From Mollicutes bacterium (lineage in GTDB: Bacteria > Bacillota_I > Bacilli_A > RF39 > UBA660): a DNA stretch of 5,361 nt. Of the stretch, positions 1 to 4,890 are shown piece after piece (positions within the stretch are counted from its first letter, which is position 1; every line of letters begins with the position of its first letter). Made by a program: the position numbers and the translations under genes. The stretch is taken from the NCBI GenBank assembly GCA_012510695.1, contig JAAZHN010000019.1, positions 1-5,361 of the forward strand. The letters run 5' to 3'. The notes beneath the pieces are model-generated. The model was not told the origin of the DNA. It made no database searches and saw only the letters and a program-made list of their open reading frames with translations.

Positions 1-1
1 C

Positions 2-46
2 TATAAAACCCCTTTAGAACAAAGAACTTTATTAGAAACAATTTAA
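2..46 (+). CDS. Possible C-terminal tail of a plus-strand gene cut by the window edge
   Basis: The second plus frame is open from the left edge through 14 codons (YKTPLEQRTLLETI) to a TAA at 44-46. The composition looks protein-like rather than AT-rich noise, and the next gene is on the same strand. A weak, imperfect hairpin followed by a T-run (about 52-80) could be its terminator. Fourteen codons are too few to name a family, and an open run this short could arise by chance. No function is assigned. Confidence 0.3.
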   Translation, partial: YKTPLEQRTLLETI

Positions 47-137
47 AAAAATCAACTCTTTTTATTAAGTTAACTTTTTTACTAATATTTTGTTTCACAT
101 CATTTACAATTATACAGATAATGCTTTATTAGTTTAG

Positions 138-167
138 TTGCTATTACATTCATTTATTTGTTATAAT
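138..167 (+). promoter_or_regulatory. Predicted vegetative (sigma-70/SigA-type) promoter with extended -10
   Basis: A perfect -10 box TATAAT lies at 162-167, preceded by TG at 159-160 (extended -10, TGnTATAAT). A -35-like TTGCTA sits at 138-143 with an 18-nt spacer. Transcription would start near 173-175, giving a very short leader that begins almost at the SD AGGGTGG (176-182), 7 nt before the ATG at 190. The rest of 47-137 is AT-rich with no recognisable riboswitch or operator. Confidence 0.65.
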
Positions 168-189
168 TTAATTGTAGGGTGGTAATATA

Positions 190-1209
190 ATGAATTATAA
201 AAATGAAATGGTTTTAAGATACTGTTATTTATATGATAATGTATCTTTTATTTATGCTTATTTTATGAAAGAAGATAATGAAGAAAATTATAAAAAATAT
301 TTAGAATTACAAACTAAATTTAATCCAATATCTGAGTATTATAAACTTGATATTGAAGTTTTAGATCCATATACATTATATATGTTAGAAAGTATAATCT
401 TTGAAGATAAAAGCTTAGAAGAAACAATGGGTTACAACTATTTTGAAGAATTAAAATGGAATCCAAAGAGTAAAGAAAAAGTTGAACATGGTGAAAAATT
501 AATTGAAGAATATAAACAAAAAAGAGAGACAAGAAAAATTAATTTTGAATTAATTGATATCTTATTTAATTTATATGAAAATATTGCTAGACAAAGTGCG
601 GATTTAGAAAATAGGGATTTAAAATTAAAAATATTAGATGAGTATATTCGAATTGCTAAATACACTAATGATAAAAACACTTGGCATAGTGGCTATCACA
701 TTTTACCAGTTGATGGTATCTTAAAAGATGTAAACCCTAGACACAAAAACTATCATGTTGATTTAACACCAGATCGTCCTAATTTTGTTTTAGGAATTAC
801 AAATAATAATTTAATCGAAGAAACTAGTAAGATAAGTTTTAGCAAAAGAGATAAAAGTATTATTTACCACTATTACAATGATGAAATACCTTATGATACT
901 TTTATTAAATGTGGCGTCAGTTGGAATTTAGAAATGGATAGACCTGCTAATATGTCATCTTGTCAAAATAATGTTAGAATTAATCCAAAAGAAATATATG
1001 CAGTTGAAAATTCTGAGGACTCTTTTTCCTTCTTTATGCCCTGTCCTATTTGCAAGTCTTTAATTAAAGTTGATGATGAGTTAATTCCTCATGAATTACA
1101 AGAAGAAATAGTTTGGAATCATTTAAATGATCCTAAAAAATTTGAACTTAAATATTTAGAAGCAGATATTCATGGTTTGAGAAAAAAGTTTAATGATCGT
1201 TACAAATAA
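190..1209 (+). CDS. Uncharacterised 339-residue protein with a possible C-terminal four-cysteine site
   Basis: I do not recognise the family. The start is well supported: SD AGGGTGG ends 7 nt before the ATG and a promoter lies just upstream. The first ~160 residues are rich in Lys, Glu and Tyr and look mainly helical. A more mixed region follows with TWHSGYHILPVDG (164-176) and LTPDRPNFVLG (192-202). Four cysteines in the last third, C241, C258 and C285-P-I-C288, could form a zinc-binding knuckle pair, though the spacing between the first two and the CxxC is long. C12 near the N-terminus is outside this cluster. No signal peptide or convincing membrane segment is visible, so it is probably cytoplasmic. 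It is a single-gene transcription unit converging on lepB, and nothing nearby hints at its role. The CDS is convincing from its length, SD, promoter and terminator; the function is unknown. Confidence 0.88.
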   Translation: MNYKNEMVLRYCYLYDNVSFIYAYFMKEDNEENYKKYLELQTKFNPISEYYKLDIEVLDPYTLYMLESIIFEDKSLEETMGYNYFEELKWNPKSKEKVEHGEKLIEEYKQKRETRKINFELIDILFNLYENIARQSADLENRDLKLKILDEYIRIAKYTNDKNTWHSGYHILPVDGILKDVNPRHKNYHVDLTPDRPNFVLGITNNNLIEETSKISFSKRDKSIIYHYYNDEIPYDTFIKCGVSWNLEMDRPANMSSCQNNVRINPKEIYAVENSEDSFSFFMPCPICKSLIKVDDELIPHELQEEIVWNHLNDPKKFELKYLEADIHGLRKKFNDRYK

Positions 1210-1238
1210 AAAAGTTTAGAATAAACTAAACTTTTTTT
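1208..1238. terminator. Bidirectional intrinsic terminator between convergent genes
   Basis: A perfect 10-bp inverted repeat, AAAAGTTTAG (1210-1219) and CTAAACTTTT (1226-1235), encloses a 6-nt loop AATAAA. On the plus strand the right arm runs into a T-tract ending at 1238. On the minus strand the A-run at 1208-1213 becomes the T-tract. It directly follows the stop of the plus gene (1207-1209), and its right side touches the lepB stop codon (1237-1239), so one hairpin can end both transcripts. Confidence 0.85.
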
Positions 1239-1728
1239 ATTTGGCAATTCCAATTTTATTAAATGGAAATATTATTATACTTGTTTTACCAATTATTTCT
1301 TTTTTAGAAATGGTCCCAATCATTCTTGAGTCTTTTGAATAACCTCGATTATCTCCTAAAACAAAGTATTCATCTTTGGGGATCTTTTTTTCTGGATAAT
1401 CTGTTTCAAAGTTATTTGTGTATGGGTCTTTAATGATTTTACCATTAATAAATAATTTATTATCTTCATATTTAATAGTTTCACCTGGTAAACCAATTAT
1501 TCTTTTAATTAAATAACTATTACCTGTTTTTAAAACGATGATTTCAAATCTTTTTAGACCACTTATTTTAGGACTTATTTTATCAAGAACCATTATTTCT
1601 TTATCAATTAAGGTTGGTTCCATAGAAGCTCCATTAACTCTAATTGGGGTATAGAAAAAAGTTCTAACAAGAATAACTGTTAGAAAGATTATAATATATG
1701 GTCTTATTTCTTTTAATTTATCTTTCAT
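1237..1728 (-). CDS. lepB: Signal peptidase I (type I leader peptidase, S26 family)
   Basis: This membrane-anchored serine protease cleaves signal peptides from proteins exported by Sec, acting on the outer face of the membrane. The 163 residues match the compact Gram-positive form. A single N-terminal membrane anchor (about residues 10-26) is followed by the catalytic Ser box VNGASMEPTL with Ser35. The general-base box YLIKRIIGLPG has Lys75, and the box VLGDNRGYSKDSR spans 123-135. All catalytic motifs are intact. The ATG is chosen because AAAGGTG (1739-1733) is a good SD just upstream. The gene is last in the minus-strand cluster, next to rplS as in several Firmicutes. It lies downstream of the rplS terminator, and no promoter is evident in the 31-nt gap, so expression probably relies on read-through or a promoter inside rplS. 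Confidence 0.96.
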   Translation of the reverse strand: MKDKLKEIRPYIIIFLTVILVRTFFYTPIRVNGASMEPTLIDKEIMVLDKISPKISGLKRFEIIVLKTGNSYLIKRIIGLPGETIKYEDNKLFINGKIIKDPYTNNFETDYPEKKIPKDEYFVLGDNRGYSKDSRMIGTISKKEIIGKTSIIIFPFNKIGIAK

Positions 1729-1743
1729 TTAACACCTTTATTT

Positions 1744-1770
1744 AAAAAAGAAACTATTCTTAGTTTCTTT
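1744..1770 (-). terminator. Intrinsic terminator of rplS
   Basis: A perfect 10-bp inverted repeat, 1747-1756 (AAAGAAACTA) with 1761-1770 (TAGTTTCTTT), has a 4-nt loop at 1757-1760. On the minus strand the stem is followed by six T residues (1749 to 1744). The hairpin overlaps the end of rplS so closely that its stop codon (1762-1760) spans the stem-loop junction. It should end much of the rplS transcription before lepB. Confidence 0.8.
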
Positions 1771-2098
1771 CTTTGATTTTGAATTCTTTTTCCATACCAT
1801 CTAAGAAATTTAATTTAGCACGGCGAACTACACCTTTTTTCTCAACCTTTATTGAATCAATAACTGGTGAGTGAACTGGTAATACTCTTTTAACAGCATA
1901 ACCTTTAGTTTTTTTACGAACTGTGAATGTTTCATTGATGCCTCCGCCTTTTTTAGCAGTAACTAAACCTGTAAATGCTTGAATTCTTCTTTTTTTACCT
2001 TCAGTAATCCATAGATTAACTGTAACTGTATCTCCGACTCTAAACTCAGGGATATCTTTTTTAAGTTGTTTAGCACTAACCTTATCGACAAGATTCAT
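1760..2098 (-). CDS. rplS: Large ribosomal subunit protein bL19
   Basis: L19 is a 50S subunit protein located at the 30S-50S interface. The 112-residue length is normal for the family (about 115). Recognisable family blocks are FRVGDTVTVNLWITEGKKRR (19-38), an IQAFTGLVTAKKGGGINETF stretch, the GYAVKRVLPVHSP segment and the closing VRRAKLNFLDG. The protein is strongly basic with no insertion or deletion evident. The start is supported by AAGGA (2110-2106), 7 nt before the ATG. It follows trmD as in many bacteria, but two unknown ORFs and a dedicated promoter intervene. It therefore appears transcribed both by read-through from the rimM-trmD operon and independently. The leader between promoter and SD contains two predicted hairpins and may carry autoregulation. 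Confidence 0.98.
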   Translation of the reverse strand: MNLVDKVSAKQLKKDIPEFRVGDTVTVNLWITEGKKRRIQAFTGLVTAKKGGGINETFTVRKKTKGYAVKRVLPVHSPVIDSIKVEKKGVVRRAKLNFLDGMEKEFKIKERN

Positions 2099-2121
2099 GA
2101 TATCATCCTTTCTCTCTATAA

Positions 2122-2179
2122 TTAAATATGATAATCATAATTAAGTAATTAGCGGATTATATATACTTTTTTCAAAGCA
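2122..2179 (-). promoter_or_regulatory. Structured rplS leader; candidate L19 autoregulatory element
   Basis: The leader between the predicted start site (about 2178) and the SD can form two stem-loops, reading the minus strand. The first, 2179-2164, is a 6-bp stem UGCUUU/AAAGUA (one G-U pair) closed by a GAAA tetraloop. The second, 2144-2122, has two 4-bp blocks, UUAA/UUAA and UAUG/CAUA, separated by a single U-U mismatch, with a 5-nt loop AUUAU. L19 leaders that bind the protein are known in low-GC Firmicutes. Whether this leader matches that class cannot be decided by eye, and AT-rich DNA forms weak hairpins easily. The first stem begins right at the predicted 5' end, so it may instead only stabilise the mRNA. 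Confidence 0.35.
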
Positions 2180-2184
2180 AATTG

Positions 2185-2214
2185 ATTATAGCATAACTAA
2201 GTACCTTAAATCAA
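2185..2214 (-). promoter_or_regulatory. Predicted strong promoter for rplS
   Basis: Reading the minus strand, TTGATT (2214-2209) is a good -35 box. After an 18-nt spacer comes a perfect TATAAT (2190-2185) with an upstream TG (2193-2192), making an extended -10. It starts 4 nt beyond the stop codon of the preceding ORF and gives a leader of about 80 nt. A dedicated promoter allows L19 to be made in excess of the modification enzymes encoded upstream. Confidence 0.75.
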
Positions 2215-2217
2215 CCT

Positions 2218-2616
2218 TTATTTAGTATGACTAGATATAAATGATTCAGATGTGAATTCTACATCTAAATCTTGATTAATTTGCTCTAATAATTGTTCCC
2301 ATTCAGCGTTAATTTGCCCCTTACCTTTTTGAGGATCATTTCTTATTAATTCCATAATATCTGCTATTTGTTTTATAGAAGAAAATTTAAATGCTGGTAT
2401 TTCGCCATTTCGAACTTTCTTTTTTAGTTGAACTAAAAATAGATAAAGCTCTGAGACCGCGGCTGAGATTTCATGATTTATATAAATAGAATGAGTAGCG
2501 ACCCCTTTATATGAATCAGATAAGATATTTAAAAGAGCATGATTTTCATCAATTACTAATAAATAATTATAACATTTATAAACTAGGTCCACCATAAGAA
2601 GTATATAAATCATCAT
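2218..2616 (-). CDS. Unidentified ORF overlapping the preceding gene; start uncertain, possibly a frameshifted or degraded gene
   Basis: I do not recognise this protein. The open frame gives up to 132 residues, and the part after about residue 16 looks genuinely coding and mostly helical. It includes EISAAVSELYLFLVQLKKKV (49-68) and an acidic C-terminal third ending ESFISSHTK. The start is doubtful. The ATGs at 2616 and 2613 and the one at 2595 all lie inside the end of the upstream gene, in the frame one base further downstream, and none has an SD in front. Its neighbours with visible starts all have clear SDs. The first ~14 residues (MMIYILLMVDLVYK) are read across the other gene and may be a shadow. 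It could be a coupled gene started by ribosomes terminating at 2576, the back half of a frameshifted single gene, or a decaying remnant. A local CCGCGG (2457-2462) and codons such as GCG and GTC stand out in this AT-rich setting. The rplS promoter follows at once. Confidence 0.55.
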   Translation of the reverse strand: MMIYILLMVDLVYKCYNYLLVIDENHALLNILSDSYKGVATHSIYINHEISAAVSELYLFLVQLKKKVRNGEIPAFKFSSIKQIADIMELIRNDPQKGKGQINAEWEQLLEQINQDLDVEFTSESFISSHTK

Positions 2617-3013
2617 ATGATAAGTTTTTAATTCTTAGTTCATTTTCTAAAATTCTTAATTTTCTTAAATATTCTCTTTCTTTACTCTGAGATAAATAAT
2701 CTTGGTATCTATTTAAAATAACACTTCTTAGTTTAGCTATTTCATTTAAGGCAAGCATTACATCTGATGGATCAGATGACTCATCATCTTGATTAATGAT
2801 AAACATTACTAAGCGAACAATTTTAGAAAGTTTCTTCTCAACCTTTTCTGATAAGATACTGTCAATTAACGATGGCTTGACTACAACTATTTTTTCCAAA
2901 GAAAAGTTAGCCTTAGTAATATTTCTAGGCTTAAAATTATATCCATCTAATCGATATTTCATATAGACGATTTCTCCGGATTTAGACTTCTTTTTGATTA
3001 AATAGTTAGCCAT
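2576..3013 (-). CDS. Unidentified 145-residue helical protein encoded in the rimM-trmD operon
   Basis: No family is recognised with confidence. The N-terminus is basic and probably beta-rich (MANYLIKKKSKSGEIVYMKY, 1-20). Next comes a short VVVKPSLIDSIL segment (43-54), then an acidic linker QDDESSDPSDV (75-85). A long charged helix or coiled coil from about 86 to 130 includes LNEIAKLRSVILNRYQDYLS and REYLRKLRILENELRIKN. The tail ends GGPSL. No cysteine, signal peptide or membrane segment is visible. The start is well supported: GGAG in the last codons of trmD lies 8 nt before the ATG, and the intergenic gap is only 4 nt with tandem stops TGA TAA. It is therefore firmly part of the operon and translated with trmD. 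The helical architecture suggests a structural or adaptor protein, but that is inference only. The next ORF overlaps its 3' end in another frame. Confidence 0.83.
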   Translation of the reverse strand: MANYLIKKKSKSGEIVYMKYRLDGYNFKPRNITKANFSLEKIVVVKPSLIDSILSEKVEKKLSKIVRLVMFIINQDDESSDPSDVMLALNEIAKLRSVILNRYQDYLSQSKEREYLRKLRILENELRIKNLSYDDLYTSYGGPSL

Positions 3014-3017
3014 TTTA

Positions 3018-3680
3018 TCACTCCATTAAATCTGGTCTTTTCTTTTTTGTTCTAATTATTCTCTCTTTTTCACGGTATTTTGCTATTTCTTGGTGATTAC
3101 CACTTAATAATACTTCTGGAACTTCCATTCCTCTAAAATTTTGTGGTTTAGTATAGGTTGGATAATCTAATAGATTGCTTTCAAATGTTTCATTAGCAAT
3201 ACTACTTTCTTTTATTACACCAGGAATAAGTCTAGTAATCGCATCTGTTAAAACCATTGCCGGGATTTCTCCACCAGTTAAAACATAATCACCAATACTT
3301 ATTTCTTGATCAATTATATTATATATTCTTTCATCAAAACCTTCATAATGACCGCATAATAAGATTAAATGTTTCTTTAAAGAAAGTTTTTTTGCTTCTT
3401 TTTGTTTAAATAATTGACCTTGGGGACTTAACATTATCACATGTGAATCTTCTGTTTTTAGATCTTCAATCGCATCATATATCGGTTCACACATTAAAAC
3501 CATACCAGAGCCTCCACCATAAGGAGTATCATCTACTTGGTTATGATTTAATTTAGAATATGAACGAAAATCAATAATATTTATCTCAACTAATTCTTTT
3601 TCTTGAGCACGTTTAATAATAGATTCATTTAAAAATCCACTAAACATTTCTGGAAATAAAGTTAAGATATCTATTTTCAT
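3018..3680 (-). CDS. trmD: tRNA (guanine-37-N1)-methyltransferase
   Basis: TrmD methylates N1 of G37, next to the anticodon, using S-adenosylmethionine, and so prevents +1 frameshifting. The 220 residues start with the classic MKIDILTLFPEMF. They contain DDTPYGGGSGMV (50-61) and the deep-trefoil-knot AdoMet site: LSPQGQ (84-89), LLCGHYEGFDER (107-118) and SIGDYVLTGGE (128-138). TRLIPGVI (149-156) holds Arg150, and the C-terminal part has LLDYPTYTKP and PEVLLSGNH. At the position I align with the catalytic Asp (D169 of the Haemophilus enzyme, normally in a DSF motif) this protein has Glu164 (NETF). The start overlaps the rimM stop by 4 nt (ATGA), and its SD is a run of six G in the last rimM codons. 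It ends in TGA. Confidence 0.98.
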   Translation of the reverse strand: MKIDILTLFPEMFSGFLNESIIKRAQEKELVEINIIDFRSYSKLNHNQVDDTPYGGGSGMVLMCEPIYDAIEDLKTEDSHVIMLSPQGQLFKQKEAKKLSLKKHLILLCGHYEGFDERIYNIIDQEISIGDYVLTGGEIPAMVLTDAITRLIPGVIKESSIANETFESNLLDYPTYTKPQNFRGMEVPEVLLSGNHQEIAKYREKERIIRTKKKRPDLME

Positions 3681-4165
3681 TCAATTAACCCCCCTATATT
3701 TTTTAGAAATATTTTTTTATTTTCTTTATCTATTTTTTCAATAAAGTATTCTTGATATGGAATATAAAAAACTTTTTCTTTTTCTAAAATTAATAAATTA
3801 TTGATATTATTATACACAAAATCGATAATTTTACCACAATAATCATCTAAGTAATATGCTTCATAACCAATTAACTCATTAATTATATACTCATCATTTG
3901 CTAAATTTAAATCTGTTTCTAAGATATAGACATTTAAACCCTTGTATTTTAAAACATCATTTATATCATTTAACTCATCAATTAAAACCATATCAAAGTG
4001 TTTATGACGTCTATAAGTTTTAATTTGATGAGGCTCATAATCATTACCAAAATAGAGTTTAAAACTCGGTTTAAAAATAAGATCTTTTTTCTCAAAATCA
4101 CTTATTATTCTAAGTTCACCTTTAATTCCATGAGTTCCAACAATTTTCCCAATTAATATATACAT
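3677..4165 (-). CDS. rimM: Ribosome maturation factor RimM
   Basis: RimM binds the 30S subunit around protein S19 and helps fold the 16S rRNA 3' domain during assembly. The 162-residue length is normal. The N-terminal domain opens with the family signature IGKIVGTHGIKGELRI (5-20), and the middle has VLIDELNDINDVLKYKGLNVYI. The C-terminal PRC-barrel domain includes YIINELIGYEAYYLDDYCGKIIDF and FYIPYQEYFIEKIDKENKKIFL. The start is supported by AAGGAG (4176-4171), 5 nt before the ATG. It lies 2 nt after the TAG of the preceding methyltransferase gene. The TGA stop overlaps the trmD start in ATGA, the usual tight rimM-trmD coupling. Its last codons encode IGGLIE, where GGGGGG doubles as the trmD SD. 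Confidence 0.97.
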   Translation of the reverse strand: MYILIGKIVGTHGIKGELRIISDFEKKDLIFKPSFKLYFGNDYEPHQIKTYRRHKHFDMVLIDELNDINDVLKYKGLNVYILETDLNLANDEYIINELIGYEAYYLDDYCGKIIDFVYNNINNLLILEKEKVFYIPYQEYFIEKIDKENKKIFLKNIGGLIE

Positions 4166-4167
4166 AC

Positions 4168-4890
4168 CTACTCCTTATTTAATTCATATAGTAATATTCC
4201 TGTTGCAACTCCAACATTTAAACTTTCAACTTGTTCATTCATTTTTATAGTAATTAACTGATCAGCAAGTAAAGTTAATTCTTTATTTATTCCCTTACCT
4301 TCATTACCCATTATTAAAGCATATTTAGAGGTCATTTTAACAGGTTTAACACCACCAGTGACAACTGAGGCTAATATGTTATAATCATCCTTCTTCAACT
4401 CATTAATCATAGATTTAAGATCTTCTACAATATAGTTTAGTTTAAATATAGATCCTTCACTACTTCTAATTACTTTATCATTATAAACATCAACACTATT
4501 AGGACTCAAAATGATAGTTTGAATGTCAAAAGCAAGACAACTTCTAATTATTGTACCTAAATTACCTGGATCTTGAATATCATCTAAGAGTAAAACATTA
4601 CCTTTAATATAACATTCACTATTTTTTTTACAGATTCCAATTACATTAGGAATTGTAACTTGTTTACTTAATTTTTTCATTACATTAGAACTTACCGTTA
4701 TTTTGGGATAATCATATTTAGTTTCATAACTATCTAAAACAACTAAACTAATTAAACTACCGCTTTCAATTGAACATTCAACTAGGTGCTCTCCTTCAAC
4801 CAAAAACATTTCATAAAAATCTCTTTCTTTTTTATTATGAAGTTTCAGTAAGTCTTTAATTTGTTTGTTTTGAGTAGATGTAATAATCAT
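4168..4890 (-). CDS. TrmH/SpoU-family RNA 2'-O-ribose methyltransferase (YsgA-like)
   Basis: This is probably an AdoMet-dependent 2'-O-methyltransferase acting on rRNA, though a tRNA substrate cannot be excluded. The 240 residues contain an N-terminal substrate-binding domain (ITSTQNKQIKDLLKL..., FLVEGEHLVEC at 29-39). The SpoU knot domain shows all three family motifs: motif 1 LLLDDIQDPGNLGTIIRSCLA (100-120, with Asn110 and Arg116), motif 2 ALIMGNEGKGI (191-201) and motif 3 NEQVESLNVGVATGILLYEL (218-237). The layout resembles the B. subtilis YsgA group, which acts on 23S rRNA, but the site modified cannot be read from sequence. The ATG directly abuts the TAA of the upstream gene, and its SD (GAAGGGG) lies inside that gene, so translation is coupled. 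The stop is 2 nt before rimM. Its place with rimM and trmD fits a role in RNA modification. Confidence 0.93.
   Translation of the reverse strand: MIITSTQNKQIKDLLKLHNKKERDFYEMFLVEGEHLVECSIESGSLISLVVLDSYETKYDYPKITVSSNVMKKLSKQVTIPNVIGICKKNSECYIKGNVLLLDDIQDPGNLGTIIRSCLAFDIQTIILSPNSVDVYNDKVIRSSEGSIFKLNYIVEDLKSMINELKKDDYNILASVVTGGVKPVKMTSKYALIMGNEGKGINKELTLLADQLITIKMNEQVESLNVGVATGILLYELNKE

Noticed and set aside
67..76. Palindrome AAGTTAACTT in the left intergenic region
   Set aside because: A 10-bp palindrome without a loop, in very AT-rich DNA, seen once. It could be part of a weak terminator, but nothing marks it as an operator.
320..680. Minus-strand open frames (320-532 and 438-680) inside the 339-residue plus gene
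   Set aside because: They lie antisense to a well-supported gene and have low-complexity Leu/Phe/Ser-rich translations typical of AT-rich antisense frames. No neighbouring gene context supports them.
2451..2467. CCGCGG core with flanking CTGAG direct repeats in the second unknown ORF, as a sign of a mobile element or site-specific element
   Set aside because: It is locally GC-rich, but the whole ORF has about 27-28% G+C by count, similar to its neighbours by eye. No terminal inverted repeats or target duplications surround it.
2576..2600. prfB-like programmed +1 frameshift at the end of the 145-residue ORF
   Set aside because: An SD-like GGTGGA does precede the stop, but the P-site codon before TAA is TTA, and shifting +1 to TAT would lose anticodon pairing. 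The SD is also 6 nt from it rather than the 3 nt of prfB. Kept only as a weak alternative in the overlap finding.
3677..3680. Mycoplasma-type genetic code (UGA as Trp)
   Set aside because: TGA ends rimM and trmD at positions where the family proteins end, and Trp is encoded by TGG, so the standard code applies.
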